A DNA stretch of 64,000 nucleotides from Janthinobacterium aquaticum. Its GTDB lineage: Bacteria; Pseudomonadota; Gammaproteobacteria; Burkholderiales; Burkholderiaceae_D. The translations under genes and the position numbers were made by a program. The stretch covers positions 248,001-312,000 of the forward strand of contig NZ_WFLK01000002.1 of assembly GCF_009208565.1 (NCBI RefSeq), in the 5' to 3' direction. Numbering within the stretch: the stretch's first letter is position 1; every line of letters starts with the position of its first letter. Of this stretch, positions 15,410 through 23,753 are shown one piece after another. The notes below the pieces were generated by a model. It had not been told where the DNA came from and made no database searches. It saw only the letters and a list, made by a program, of their open reading frames with translations.

Positions 15410-17038
15410 TTAAATCGGCTGCCGATAAATGCTCACGCGTCCCACCTCGATCGGGCTTGGTTGCGCCGCCCCGCTTGCCGTTTCGACATTGACCCTGATC
15501 GTCTCGGCAGACAACCTGTTCTCAATAAACAAGGTATCGACAAAGCGCGATATGTCGAGAATGAAGGTCAGGCCAGCGCCGACATGCGCACCATCCTTGA
15601 CGCTTGCACGACGCAGCCCAAACAGGCCGACGCTGCCAACGAACTGCGAGCGCCGGGTATCCTGGTCTGCTTGTGGCGGCAGGTCGACATAGACGCGCAG
15701 CACCGTGGCATCCTGGGTTCCACGCACGTTTTCCAGTTTCAGATATAACTGGTCCGGCAGTGCATTGACCGAGGCAAATTGCAGGCTTTTCAGCATACTC
15801 TTTTGCACGACCGGATGGAGCGTCACGTCAACCGAAGCGGATCCGGCTTTCGAGATTTCAAGCGGGCCAAAGTTGGCTCCCAACAGCTCGGCTGCCCTGG
15901 GTTGCGGCATGATGTTGTGCACCTGTGCCAGGCCATCGGTGACGCTGAACGCATTGAGGGTCTGCAGACGCTTGACCAGCGGATTGCCGGCGGCTTTCTG
16001 CGGCACTGTGGCCTCCTGATACACGTAGTTCAGGCTGGAAATGCTTTGCACTTCTTCTGGCGTGTAGACCCAAGGCTCGCTGCCAGGCATGGGCATCACG
16101 AATTGCTGCGCTGGTCCGCTGAGCCATTCAGGATTGTCTGGATTGACGTTGCCGGCATCGTTCCAGCCTGCCCACATGCGATCAATATTGCAGTGGTGCA
16201 GATAGAAGATCGGATCAAGCGCCGCCGTACCGGGATCGGCCATCACGCCATAATCCGGACTGCTGACATTTCCGCCAACGTAGACATGTACCAGGTCATG
16301 CGGATTGCTTTCCAGATTGCCGTGCGGTGTATCGCCGGGATGCGAAAAGCCGGTATCCGGTCCACCGAAGCCAGGCAGTGGCGTGGCGGCATTCGATCCG
16401 GTATACAAATCTTCTTGCAGGCAGATATCGGTCACGTCGCTGTACTGGTGTTTGGGCGTGTCTGGATGGTGCGCAACCCAGTCGGGCGTGGGAATATAGA
16501 TCGTGCCATTGTCGTCAGGGCCAAAACGCATCGTTACATACAGTGCATTAGGCGTTCCATCGGGGAGGGTTTTCTCGCTGAATGCCGGCGGCATCGCCGC
16601 CTGGGCGCCTTGCACCCCGCCGAAATAGTTCCAGTACGGCAGCGCCCAACTTTCCGGTCCGCCGAGGCTGACGATATCCACGCGCAGCTGGGCTTCCAGT
16701 GCAAAAAGGTAACCGCGATGCCACGGCAAGAAATACCAGGTACCGTGCTGGCACTGGTTCCAGAACTTGTCCTGGGTTAGCTGGCTTGGCAAAGGCGAGG
16801 TGGGCACAGCAGGTTCGCCGCTGACAAACCCCCACGCAGGATAGGCTGGCGGCGATGGATACCAGGCAGTTGCGGGGTTGACGTATTCACCATGGATGGC
16901 CGCGAAAAACCACCAGCTGGCCGGGTCATTGAGCTCCCGCGTCATCATCTTTGCAACACCCCTGGCGTACCACAGAAGGTCGGCATTATCGAAGGTGCCG
17001 CCTTCGCTCCAGGCATTGGCGCGTGTCAAGTCAGTCAT
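15410..17038 (-). CDS. Tyrosinase (type 3 dicopper monophenol oxidase)
   Basis: The 542-residue enzyme oxidises phenols to quinones, the first step to melanin-like pigments. CuA ligands are visible as H49 (AAIHGEY), H98 (QCQHGTWYF) and H107 (LPWHRGY). CuB ligands are H247 and H251 (NPHDLVHVYVGG) and a histidine of LHHCNIDRMW at 281-282. A C-terminal beta-rich domain from about residue 400 matches the free protein encoded at 14085-14600. There is no signal peptide, so it is probably cytoplasmic or exported with a partner. It heads an operon with DUF2182. The promoter should lie in the AT-rich stretch upstream of 17038. The natural substrate is not known. Confidence 0.9.
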   Translation of the reverse strand: MTDLTRANAWSEGGTFDNADLLWYARGVAKMMTRELNDPASWWFFAAIHGEYVNPATAWYPSPPAYPAWGFVSGEPAVPTSPLPSQLTQDKFWNQCQHGTWYFLPWHRGYLFALEAQLRVDIVSLGGPESWALPYWNYFGGVQGAQAAMPPAFSEKTLPDGTPNALYVTMRFGPDDNGTIYIPTPDWVAHHPDTPKHQYSDVTDICLQEDLYTGSNAATPLPGFGGPDTGFSHPGDTPHGNLESNPHDLVHVYVGGNVSSPDYGVMADPGTAALDPIFYLHHCNIDRMWAGWNDAGNVNPDNPEWLSGPAQQFVMPMPGSEPWVYTPEEVQSISSLNYVYQEATVPQKAAGNPLVKRLQTLNAFSVTDGLAQVHNIMPQPRAAELLGANFGPLEISKAGSASVDVTLHPVVQKSMLKSLQFASVNALPDQLYLKLENVRGTQDATVLRVYVDLPPQADQDTRRSQFVGSVGLFGLRRASVKDGAHVGAGLTFILDISRFVDTLFIENRLSAETIRVNVETASGAAQPSPIEVGRVSIYRQPI

Positions 17039-17789
17039 CGTCGTATCGCTTTCAGTCGAAGTATTTCGTCGGGATGTATCATCACAAAACTGTGCCAGGA
17101 GGAAAACAGATCCATTACTGCTCTGTTTCTGACCGCGTTTATTGCGGGATCATTTCCGAATAGCCATGACTTGCTGCCTTGTGTAGGACTAATCTTACGA
17201 AATAACGATAGCATTGATACTATTCAATTGTAACGATTGCAATTTTTCCAGTTCATCAGCTTTGCCTTATCAAGCCCACTCAAATGCCCGGCATTTCAAT
17301 GGAAGTGAATGGAAGTCTTCTGTCCTTTGGTTTCGCACCTCACCCGTCATTGACTGGTGAAGAGTAATCCCGCTTGACGCTGTTGTATGGAACGCAATCT
17401 GCGCGCAAACGTCAGGTGTTTCTCCTGGTTTGAAAGGATAAGCAGTGCCCGAGGCTATCCGCATGCTTGCCTGTTGCCCTGTGTTGAAAACAAACTGCAA
17501 GTCCTTCAGCCTTTTTGCCCGGTGTGGTGACCGGCAGGGAAGGCGAAGCGCAGTGCTGCCAGTGCAATGGCGAACGCAATCAGCGCCAGCGTGGCAACCA
17601 CGGGCGGCAGCATCGGTACGCCTGCGTTCGTGAATGGCGGATCGCAGCGGCGCAGACGGCGGCTGACAAGCGGGCGAGTGCAGGCGTTTCTCGATGCCAT
17701 CGGCTGTCGCAGAACCTGTGCGCGCAGCCGATTTTGTTGCCATGACGATGCTGGGGGAGTCGGCTGCTGCGCGTAAGGGATTGAACACA
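17039..17789. other. Gene-poor interval between tyrosinase and DUF885 peptidase genes
   Basis: These 751 bases hold no convincing gene. The first 230 bases next to the tyrosinase start are AT-rich and should carry its promoter on the minus strand; I could not pick out a confident -35/-10 pair. Open frames in the rest have arginine-rich, low-complexity products and no family resemblance. One short hydrophobic frame at 17506-17613 is listed separately. Confidence 0.5.
17506..17613 (-). CDS. Possible small single-span membrane protein
   Basis: A 35-codon frame begins with ATG at 17613 and encodes a hydrophobic stretch (about residues 4-25, starting PVVATLALIAFAIALAALRF) followed by a short basic tail ending HHTGQKG. 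A weak AGGCG stands about six bases before the start. Nothing identifies a family, and the frame could be chance in GC-rich DNA. Confidence 0.22.
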   Translation of the reverse strand: MLPPVVATLALIAFAIALAALRFAFPAGHHTGQKG

Positions 17790-19040
17790 CTAGCGCAGCG
17801 CGCTGGGCACGCGCGGAAAACTCATCAGCTCGCGAAACGCCGCCCACTGTGCCTGGCGGGTTGCGCCCTGGCGCTCGATATAGGCCTTGACCATGTCCTG
17901 GCCCAGGTTGTAGTTGATCACGTAAGCGCCCATTTCGTCGTAGAACTGCAGGCGCTGCGCGGCTTTCTCGATCGGGTACAGGCGCGCTTCGGCCAGCCAT
18001 TCCAGTGCGCCTGCGCGGTCCAGGCTGCCATCGAGGTACTGGCGCGCAATATCGTTGTCGGCATAGGCCAGCATGGCCAGCAGGCGGTTCAGGTGCGCGT
18101 ATTGCGGTGCCAGCGCCGGGTCCAGCCCGGCCAGCGGGAACAGTACCTGCTGCTCGAATTGAAGCCGCTCTTCGGCTGAGAAGCACAGTTCGATGCCGTA
18201 GTTGGCCGTGCCTTCGGCGATCAGCGACTGCGGTGAAAACAGCGGATAGACGCTGTATTCGAGCCAGCCGCGTCCGCGCACCAGTTCGCGTTCAAGCAGC
18301 ACGTTATAGACATGGTGACCGGGATAGGCTTCATGGCAGCCCAGGTCGACCGCGCGGTCGATATAGATGGGCAGGTCGGTATTGATCTGGATCACGCTCT
18401 GGTAGTTGCCCTTGTACCAGTTGTAGCCGCTCCAGGATTTGCCGGTCACAAATTCCAGCAGGCACGCTTCTTCTGCCGGCAGCGCAAAATGCTCAAGCGT
18501 GCGCTTGCGTCCGGCATCCATGGCGGCGGTCATCACATCGTGCAGCCGTTCGGGTGCGATCACGAACTGGCTGCGAAACGCCTGCACGCGCGCGCTGACC
18601 GAATCGCTGCCTGGCAGCAGGGTGTCGATCTGCGCCACCAGTGACGCATACCAGTCGCGCTCATGGCGCGGCGAGACGGCGTCATACAGCTGCGCGCTTT
18701 CTTCCTCGAACGACAGGCGCAGGCCGCCCAGCATGGCCAGGCGCGTCTGCATCGATTGCAGTTGCTTGCGCAAACTGGCGGCGCGCAGCGCGCTGGCTTG
18801 CTCCAGCGGGGCCGCTTCTGCTTCCGCTTCTATTTCATTTAGCAGTTGCAGCGCCTGCCTGACGCCTTCGGCAATCGACGCCATTGACAGCTGTTCGCTG
18901 GCCGCCTGCTGCTGCCACTCGACTGGACCGTAATAGGCGTCGACATAGTAGGTATCGTGCTGACCGGTGGCCAATACCAGCCGCACATAGCGTTCGGCAA
19001 TCAGGTCGAGCGAATCGGATGCGGCAGCTGGCAGTTTCAT
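17790..19040 (-). CDS. DUF885-type metallopeptidase-like protein
   Basis: The 416-residue protein carries the HEAYPGHH motif at residues 236-243, the signature of the DUF885 peptidases related to M32 carboxypeptidases. A downstream SLIAEGTANYGIEL segment probably supplies a third zinc ligand. The N-terminal half is helical, with a long charged coiled-coil-like region at about 55-105. No signal peptide is present from ATG 19040, so a cytoplasmic peptidase is expected. The frame runs 61 codons further upstream, but that extension is unlike the family and crosses the AT-rich promoter region. It is followed by no other gene on its strand for 750 bases. Confidence 0.8.
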   Translation of the reverse strand: MKLPAAASDSLDLIAERYVRLVLATGQHDTYYVDAYYGPVEWQQQAASEQLSMASIAEGVRQALQLLNEIEAEAEAAPLEQASALRAASLRKQLQSMQTRLAMLGGLRLSFEEESAQLYDAVSPRHERDWYASLVAQIDTLLPGSDSVSARVQAFRSQFVIAPERLHDVMTAAMDAGRKRTLEHFALPAEEACLLEFVTGKSWSGYNWYKGNYQSVIQINTDLPIYIDRAVDLGCHEAYPGHHVYNVLLERELVRGRGWLEYSVYPLFSPQSLIAEGTANYGIELCFSAEERLQFEQQVLFPLAGLDPALAPQYAHLNRLLAMLAYADNDIARQYLDGSLDRAGALEWLAEARLYPIEKAAQRLQFYDEMGAYVINYNLGQDMVKAYIERQGATRQAQWAAFRELMSFPRVPSALR

Positions 19041-19216
19041 GGTCTTGTCATCTAGGAAGCAAAAAAACAGTATAGCAAGGCTGGCGCTGTTGTAAATCAT
19101 ATGAGCGACACACGGCTCTTTTGAGGCTGACGCCTTTAATATCAATGATACGGATAACTGGTATTTGAAATTGAAAGTATCTTTATATCTTGAAACGGCT
19201 ATGATGATATTGCACT

Positions 19217-19232
19217 GCAACACAATTGTTGC
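19217..19232. repeat. Interrupted palindrome in the leader of the DUF3563 gene
   Basis: GCAACA (19217-19222) and TGTTGC (19227-19232) flank CAAT. It lies 24 bases before the DUF3563 start codon and overlaps the likely transcription start region, so it could be an operator. No regulator is known. Confidence 0.3.
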
Positions 19233-19255
19233 GCACTATCTAACAGGAGCTCATC

Positions 19256-19516
19256 ATGTCCCATACACTTTTGTCATCGCCAGCCTTCAATACCGTCAAC
19301 AGCCTGCGTAGCGTACTGGCCAAAGCCAGCGCCACCGTCGATGCAGCGATTGTGCACGTGCACAATTTCTTTGCCCAGGGTGTCGAAGAGCGTCAGCGCG
19401 AAGAAGAAGATGCGGATCTGGCCGAAGCAACCGATCGCTATGACTTGGAGTTCCGCATGCGCAAGCAGGACCGCCTGCGCGGCGGCAGCTACTGGAGCAA
19501 TGGCAACAACCGCTAA
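19256..19516 (+). CDS. DUF3563 small protein
   Basis: The 86-residue product ends with the DUF3563 pattern DLAEATDRYDLEFRMRKQDRLRGG (split here: the key words are EATD, YDLEFRMR and DR). The N-terminal 40 residues are unremarkable, followed by a strongly acidic and basic segment EERQREEEDADL. There is no signal peptide or membrane span. AGGAG seven bases before ATG 19256 is a strong ribosome binding site, and a very strong terminator follows, which fits a highly expressed monocistronic gene. The function of the family is unknown. Confidence 0.78.
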   Translation: MSHTLLSSPAFNTVNSLRSVLAKASATVDAAIVHVHNFFAQGVEERQREEEDADLAEATDRYDLEFRMRKQDRLRGGSYWSNGNNR

Positions 19517-19538
19517 GCTTTTCAGCATCAGACATAAA

Positions 19539-19577
19539 AAAAGCCCCCCGCGCCTGTAAATGGCGCGGGGGGCTTTT
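19539..19577. terminator. Strong bidirectional terminator
   Basis: AAAAGCCCCCCGCGCC (19539-19554) pairs with GGCGCGGGGGGCTTTT (19562-19577). T runs follow on both strands, so it ends the DUF3563 gene on the plus strand and the dehydrogenase operon on the minus strand. Confidence 0.93.
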
Positions 19578-19593
19578 GTTTACAGTGCCGTTA

Positions 19594-20943
19594 TCAAGGC
19601 TTTACCACGTTGGCCCTTGGCGCCGGCGGCAGAGTGCCGCTGCGTCCTGGCGCAAACGACGCTTCCGTCGTGCCTGCTACCGGGACAAACGTCTTGCGCA
19701 GCTTGGCCACTTGCGCGGCGGTGGCCGGGCTGCCATGGTTGCCCCAGCTGGTCTGGATAAAGCTGACCACGTCGGCAATCTGCTGGTCGCTTAGCGTCTT
19801 GGCGTAGCCGCCCATCACCAGGGACGACGGCGCCGTATGCGTGGCGGGCACGGCGCTGCCCGAGAGCACGATATTGATGGCCGATGTCGGGTCGCTGGTC
19901 TGCAATACCGCATTGCCGGCCAGCGCAGGGAAGGCCTTGCTGTAGCCCTTGCCGTCCGAACGGTGGCAGCCGGCGCAGTTGTTCAGGTAGAGCAATGCGG
20001 CGTTGCTGTCGACCTTGCCTGCATACAGGGCCTTGGCCACCTTGTCGTCGCCAACAAACGGCTTTGCGCTGGCGTTGGCCGGCGGCAGCGACTTGAGGTA
20101 TCTGGCGATACTGGCCAGGTCGCTGCTGCTCATGTATTGCATCGAATGCGCCACCACGTCGTTCATGGCGCCAAACGAGGCGCTATGGCTGTTGCGGCCG
20201 GTTTTGAGGAACTCGGCAATATCGGCTTCGCTCCAGCGTGCCAGGCCGCCGCCATGTTCATTGCGCAGCGACGGCGCAACCCAGCCGTCGATGGCCGCGC
20301 CGCCGGCCAGGTAGGCTGTGCCGTCCAGTTCGGTCAAGGCTTTTTCCTGCATGCCGATGCCGCGCGCCGTGTGGCAGGCGCCGCAGTGGCCCAGGCCCTG
20401 GACCAGATAGGCGCCGCGCAGCAGTTGCTGGTCGCCGGCCGCTGGCGTGTAGGGCGCCGGTTTGGGAGCGAACACCCAGCGCCAGATCGTCAACGGGAAG
20501 CGCATCGACAGCGGCCAGGGGATATCGGCGTCGCGGTTGGACGTCGCTTGCGCCGGTACGCCATGCATCAGGTAGGCATACAGCGCCCGCATGTCGGCAT
20601 CGCTGAGGCGCGAGTACGACGGGTACGGCATGGCCGGGTAGACGGTGTAACCGTGTTTGGTCACGCCGGTACGCATCAGCTTGTCGAAGTCCTCGAAACT
20701 CCAGTTGCCGATGCCGTGCTCCTTGTCGGGCGTGATGTTGGTCGAATACACCTTGCCGATCGGCGTAGCCATCGACAGGCCGCCGGCATATGGCTTGCCC
20801 TTGGGCGCAGTGTGGCAGGCAATGCAGTCGCCGGCGCGCGCCAGGTATTCGCCTTGCTTGATCTGCTGCGGGTCGGGGGCGGCGTGGCTGGCGGCGGCCA
20901 GCAGCAAGCCCAGGCCGGCCACGAAGGTCTTGGTTTTTTTCAT
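19594..20943 (-). CDS. Tri-haem cytochrome c subunit of membrane dehydrogenase
   Basis: This 449-residue exported protein carries three CxxCH haem sites: CIACH near residue 38, CGACH near 185 and CAGCH near 330. A signal peptide ends at about residue 20 (SHA before APDP). This is the layout of the cytochrome subunit of gluconate 2-dehydrogenase and related alcohol, aldose and sorbitol dehydrogenases, which pass electrons to ubiquinone. GAGGAC about eight bases before ATG 20943 supports the start. It lies ten bases after the flavoprotein gene and ends at the shared terminator. Confidence 0.9.
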   Translation of the reverse strand: MKKTKTFVAGLGLLLAAASHAAPDPQQIKQGEYLARAGDCIACHTAPKGKPYAGGLSMATPIGKVYSTNITPDKEHGIGNWSFEDFDKLMRTGVTKHGYTVYPAMPYPSYSRLSDADMRALYAYLMHGVPAQATSNRDADIPWPLSMRFPLTIWRWVFAPKPAPYTPAAGDQQLLRGAYLVQGLGHCGACHTARGIGMQEKALTELDGTAYLAGGAAIDGWVAPSLRNEHGGGLARWSEADIAEFLKTGRNSHSASFGAMNDVVAHSMQYMSSSDLASIARYLKSLPPANASAKPFVGDDKVAKALYAGKVDSNAALLYLNNCAGCHRSDGKGYSKAFPALAGNAVLQTSDPTSAINIVLSGSAVPATHTAPSSLVMGGYAKTLSDQQIADVVSFIQTSWGNHGSPATAAQVAKLRKTFVPVAGTTEASFAPGRSGTLPPAPRANVVKP

Positions 20944-20953
20944 AGGACAGTCC

Positions 20954-22732
20954 TCAGGCAGCGACCAGTGGCCGCGGGTCGTGCAGATATTGTTCACGGA
21001 TGGCTTTGGCGGACCAGTAGGTCAGTGCGGTGGCCAGCCCTGTCGGGTTGTAGCCGATGCCAACCGGGAAGACGCTGGAACCGACCACGAAGACGTTCGA
21101 GACATCCCAGCTTTGCAGGTAGCGGTTGACGACGCTGGTGCGCCGGTCGGTTCCCATGGCTGTGCCGCCGGCCCAGTGCGTGGTCTGGTAGTTGCGCAGG
21201 TCCAGATGGTCGCCAAAGTTCTTTACCGACACATGGATCGACTTGGGCTTCATGGCCTTGGCCACTTCCGTCATCTTGCCGGTCACATAGCGGCTCATTT
21301 TGATGTCGTTTTCCTTCCAGTCGAAGGTAAAGCGCAGCAGGGGCTGGCCGAAGGTGTCGGTATAGGTCGGGTCGAGGTCGACATAGCAGTCGCGGTAGAC
21401 CATATTGGCGCCGTGCACATCGAACGACACGGTGCTGGTGTAATTGTCCTTGACCGCCTTTTTCCAGCCGGCGCCCCACGATGGCGTGCCGTCCGGTACC
21501 GGAATGCCGGCAATCGGCTTGACGCCGGCCGGATTGCACCAGGCAGGCGAGCCGCCGACAAAGCCCAACGGACCATGGTCGAAATTGTCGCCGTTGTAGT
21601 CGTCCACGGCCACGCCGTTGCCGCCAGAGCCGATAAAGCCGTTGGTGTTCTTGCCCGGTTCGTAAAACATCTGGATGGTCGACATGGTCTGGTAGGCGAT
21701 ATTGCGCCCGACCACGCCTTCGTTGCTGACCGGGTCATACGGTTTGCCGATGCCCGATACCAGCAGCAGATGCGCGTTGTTGTAGGCAAAGGTGCTGGCA
21801 ATGACGAGGTCGGCCGGCTGCTCGACCGTCTTGCCGTCGCTGTTGACATAAGTGACGCCAGTAGCTTTTTGCTTGCTGCCATCGAGGTTGATGCGCAGCA
21901 CATTGCAGTTGGCGCGCAGCTCGAAGTTCGACGCCAGGCGCAGCGCCGGCATGATATTGACCTGTGGCGACGCCTTGGAATAGTTATAGCAGGCAAAGCC
22001 CGAGCAAAAGCCGCAGAAATTGCACGGCCCCATCTGGCAGTTGTACGGATTGGTGTAGGGCTGCGAGGCGTTGGAGGAGGCGGCAACGAACGGGTGCAGT
22101 CCCACTTCCTTTGCTGCAAGGTGGAACAGGTGGGCCGTGTACGGCACCTTCTGTGGCGGCAGAGCAAAATTGTCGGAGCGGTCGGCTTCAAAGATATTGC
22201 CGTCGCCCACGATCACGCCCTTGACCTTGTAGGCCTGGCCCGAGGTGCCGAAGACTTTTTCCACGAAATCGAAATGCGGTTCGAGCTCTTCATAGGTCAC
22301 GCCGAAATCCTGGATAGTCATGCCCTCCGGGATGAATTTTTTGCCATAGCGCTTTTCGTAGTGAGTGCGCAGCTGCAGCTCTTCCGGCAGCACGCGCCAG
22401 TGCTGGCCCGACCAGTGCAGGCCCGCACCGCCGACGCCGGTGCCGGGTTTGAACGCGCCGATCTGGCGGTAGGGCACGGCGTTGCCTTTCACGTCGTGGC
22501 GAAACGTAAACGAGCTTTTCGACATGTCCTGGAAAATCTTGCTGCGCTGGATATAGGTCAGCTCGTCGAGCGTTTTCGGGTAGGCGCCGTCCGGGTAGGT
22601 ATCGCGGTACGGGCCGCGCTCGAGCGCCAGCACGTTCAGGCCCGCTTCCGTCAGCTCCTTGGCCATAATGGCACCGGTCCAGCCAAAGCCGACGATGACG
22701 ACGTCGACTGGTTTCAATTTGATGTCTGTCAT
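20954..22732 (-). CDS. GMC-type FAD dehydrogenase, large subunit of gluconate 2-dehydrogenase-like complex
   Basis: The 592-residue flavoprotein oxidises a sugar, sugar acid or polyol in the periplasm. The FAD-binding loop is GFGWTG at residues 15-20. The C-terminal GMC block includes THWAGGTAMG and YNPTGLATAL with the active-site histidine. A cysteine-rich stretch at 232-248 (C232, C237, C240, C243, C248; MGPCNFCGFCSGFAC) resembles the iron-sulphur site reported for bacterial FAD glucose dehydrogenases. It has no signal peptide and would be exported with the Tat-signal-bearing small subunit. GAGGA precedes ATG 22732. Gene order is subunit 3, this gene, cytochrome c. The substrate is not known. 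Confidence 0.88.
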   Translation of the reverse strand: MTDIKLKPVDVVIVGFGWTGAIMAKELTEAGLNVLALERGPYRDTYPDGAYPKTLDELTYIQRSKIFQDMSKSSFTFRHDVKGNAVPYRQIGAFKPGTGVGGAGLHWSGQHWRVLPEELQLRTHYEKRYGKKFIPEGMTIQDFGVTYEELEPHFDFVEKVFGTSGQAYKVKGVIVGDGNIFEADRSDNFALPPQKVPYTAHLFHLAAKEVGLHPFVAASSNASQPYTNPYNCQMGPCNFCGFCSGFACYNYSKASPQVNIMPALRLASNFELRANCNVLRINLDGSKQKATGVTYVNSDGKTVEQPADLVIASTFAYNNAHLLLVSGIGKPYDPVSNEGVVGRNIAYQTMSTIQMFYEPGKNTNGFIGSGGNGVAVDDYNGDNFDHGPLGFVGGSPAWCNPAGVKPIAGIPVPDGTPSWGAGWKKAVKDNYTSTVSFDVHGANMVYRDCYVDLDPTYTDTFGQPLLRFTFDWKENDIKMSRYVTGKMTEVAKAMKPKSIHVSVKNFGDHLDLRNYQTTHWAGGTAMGTDRRTSVVNRYLQSWDVSNVFVVGSSVFPVGIGYNPTGLATALTYWSAKAIREQYLHDPRPLVAA

Positions 22733-22739
22733 GTGATCC

Positions 22740-23438
22740 TCAAGCAATCGAAGCCGGTGGTAGCGGGTACTTCACGCCGTACTGTTCCACCCAGTCCATA
22801 TAGTCTGCGCGCGCGCCCGGGAAATTGATCATGCGCCAGGCGGCCATGTCCTTGTTGCCGCCGTGCGCGGGGTCGCAAAAATAGCCTTCGCGCGTGTTCT
22901 GCAGCAGTTGCTTGAAAAACAGCGCGGGCGGCACGTCGCCGATCGGCAGCGTGCCTTTTTCCAGTTGCGCGATCAGCGCGTCGCGCTCGGCAGCTGGCAG
23001 GTCGGCAAACGCCTTGCCGGTTTTCTTTTCGACTGCCTGCGCGAAGCCGGGCAGGGCGCTGCGATACAGTTCGCGCGGCGCCATATGGAACTGATAGCCA
23101 AACTCATCCGGTGCGTCGACAAACGGCGCCTGCATATACCAGAGCTTGCCGTAGGCGTAGGGCGTGTTCATCTGCAAGTCGATGAATTCGTGCACGCCGG
23201 CCTGCAGCGCCCCCGGGCCTTCCGCGTCGGCCGGGATCAGGCGATCAACCAGCGCGCACAAGGTGGTCCATTCGGCCGCGGTGAAGTATTTGGGCTGGTA
23301 GGGCTTGGCTGCAGGATCGCCGCCTGCCAGTACAGTGCCTGCCGTACCGACCGCGCCGATTACGGCTGCAGCGGGCACGGCAACGACTGCCTTGCGCAGG
23401 AAATTGCGTCGCTGCGGCGATATGCCGATGACTTTCAT
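22740..23438 (-). CDS. Gluconate 2-dehydrogenase subunit 3 family protein with Tat signal
   Basis: The 232-residue small subunit begins with a twin-arginine signal (QRRNFLRK at about residues 9-16, then a hydrophobic stretch and cleavage near AGGDP). The body matches the gluconate 2-dehydrogenase subunit 3 family, with FTAAEWTTLCALVDRLIPAD and GPGALQAGVHEFIDLQM as recognisable blocks. In this family the subunit carries the flavoprotein across the membrane by the Tat route. AAAGGAG before ATG 23438 is a strong ribosome binding site. The next gene starts seven bases after its stop. Confidence 0.88.
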   Translation of the reverse strand: MKVIGISPQRRNFLRKAVVAVPAAAVIGAVGTAGTVLAGGDPAAKPYQPKYFTAAEWTTLCALVDRLIPADAEGPGALQAGVHEFIDLQMNTPYAYGKLWYMQAPFVDAPDEFGYQFHMAPRELYRSALPGFAQAVEKKTGKAFADLPAAERDALIAQLEKGTLPIGDVPPALFFKQLLQNTREGYFCDPAHGGNKDMAAWRMINFPGARADYMDWVEQYGVKYPLPPASIA

Positions 23439-23469
23439 GATGCTCCTTTGGCTGTTAAGAGAGTGCAAT

Positions 23470-23510
23470 ATGTAGAAATACTACATTAAATTTCAGAAAT
23501 GTAATTTACA
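23470..23510 (-). promoter_or_regulatory. Two candidate operator palindromes of the dehydrogenase operon
   Basis: ATGTAG-AAATA-CTACAT spans 23470-23486 and TGTAA-T-TTACA spans 23500-23510. Both are in the AT-rich leader, 32-72 bases before the subunit 3 start. Short TGTA/TACA palindromes are the usual target of GntR-type and some other regulators, but no regulator is assigned. Confidence 0.35.
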
Positions 23511-23635
23511 GTTGTGAATTAAGTAGTCGTACGTAGAGCACAATGACATATCGCGGAGTGCGGAACGTATTGCGATTTGAACACGTTTGGCTGATTGCTG
23601 GCGCTGCTCAGAAGGTAGGGGGAAGGACAGATGAG

Positions 23636-23733
23636 CGTAGGTCGGATTAGGCCCTTCGGGCCGTAATCCGACGACACCGGTGAAGCCAACAATGTTGTCG
23701 GATTACGGCGCTTCGCGCCTAATCCGACCTACG
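23636..23733. repeat. Palindromic intergenic repeat, paired copy
   Basis: The outer arms CGTAGGTCGGATTAG (23636-23650) and CTAATCCGACCTACG (23719-23733) are perfect complements. Inside are two hairpins, GTCGGATTA...TAATCCGAC at 23641-23672 and at 23697-23728, each with a GC-rich top (GGCCC-TTC-GGGCC and GGCGC-TTCG-CGCC). The layout is like a BIME made of two REP units in opposite orientation. A related, more diverged pair lies at 26691-26768. No transposase lies next to it. Confidence 0.8.
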
Positions 23734-23753
23734 TGATTGCGCTATGCGCCAGG

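Larger units (their letters stand above)
23439..23753. other. Dehydrogenase promoter region and palindromic repeat
   Basis: The 315 bases next to the dehydrogenase operon start AT-rich and then carry a repeat element. Two palindromes lie within 75 bases of the start codon: ATGTAG-N5-CTACAT at 23470-23486 and TGTAA-T-TTACA at 23500-23510. They are candidate operator sites for the minus-strand operon. The distal end holds the palindromic repeat listed at 23636-23733. No gene was found. Confidence 0.5.

Noticed and set aside
17270..17788. Minus-strand frame of 172 codons in the interval behind the DUF885 peptidase
   Set aside because: Mixed low-complexity composition and no homology I can see; not supported as a gene.
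20657..22828. Plus-strand frame of about 723 codons across the dehydrogenase genes
   Set aside because: Shadow of the GMC flavoprotein; the product is rich in valine, arginine and histidine and has no family resemblance.
23636..23733. Palindromic repeats considered as an insertion-sequence end or CRISPR
   Set aside because: There is no transposase, no regular spacing of repeats and no cas gene. The arrangement is that of REP/BIME-type elements.
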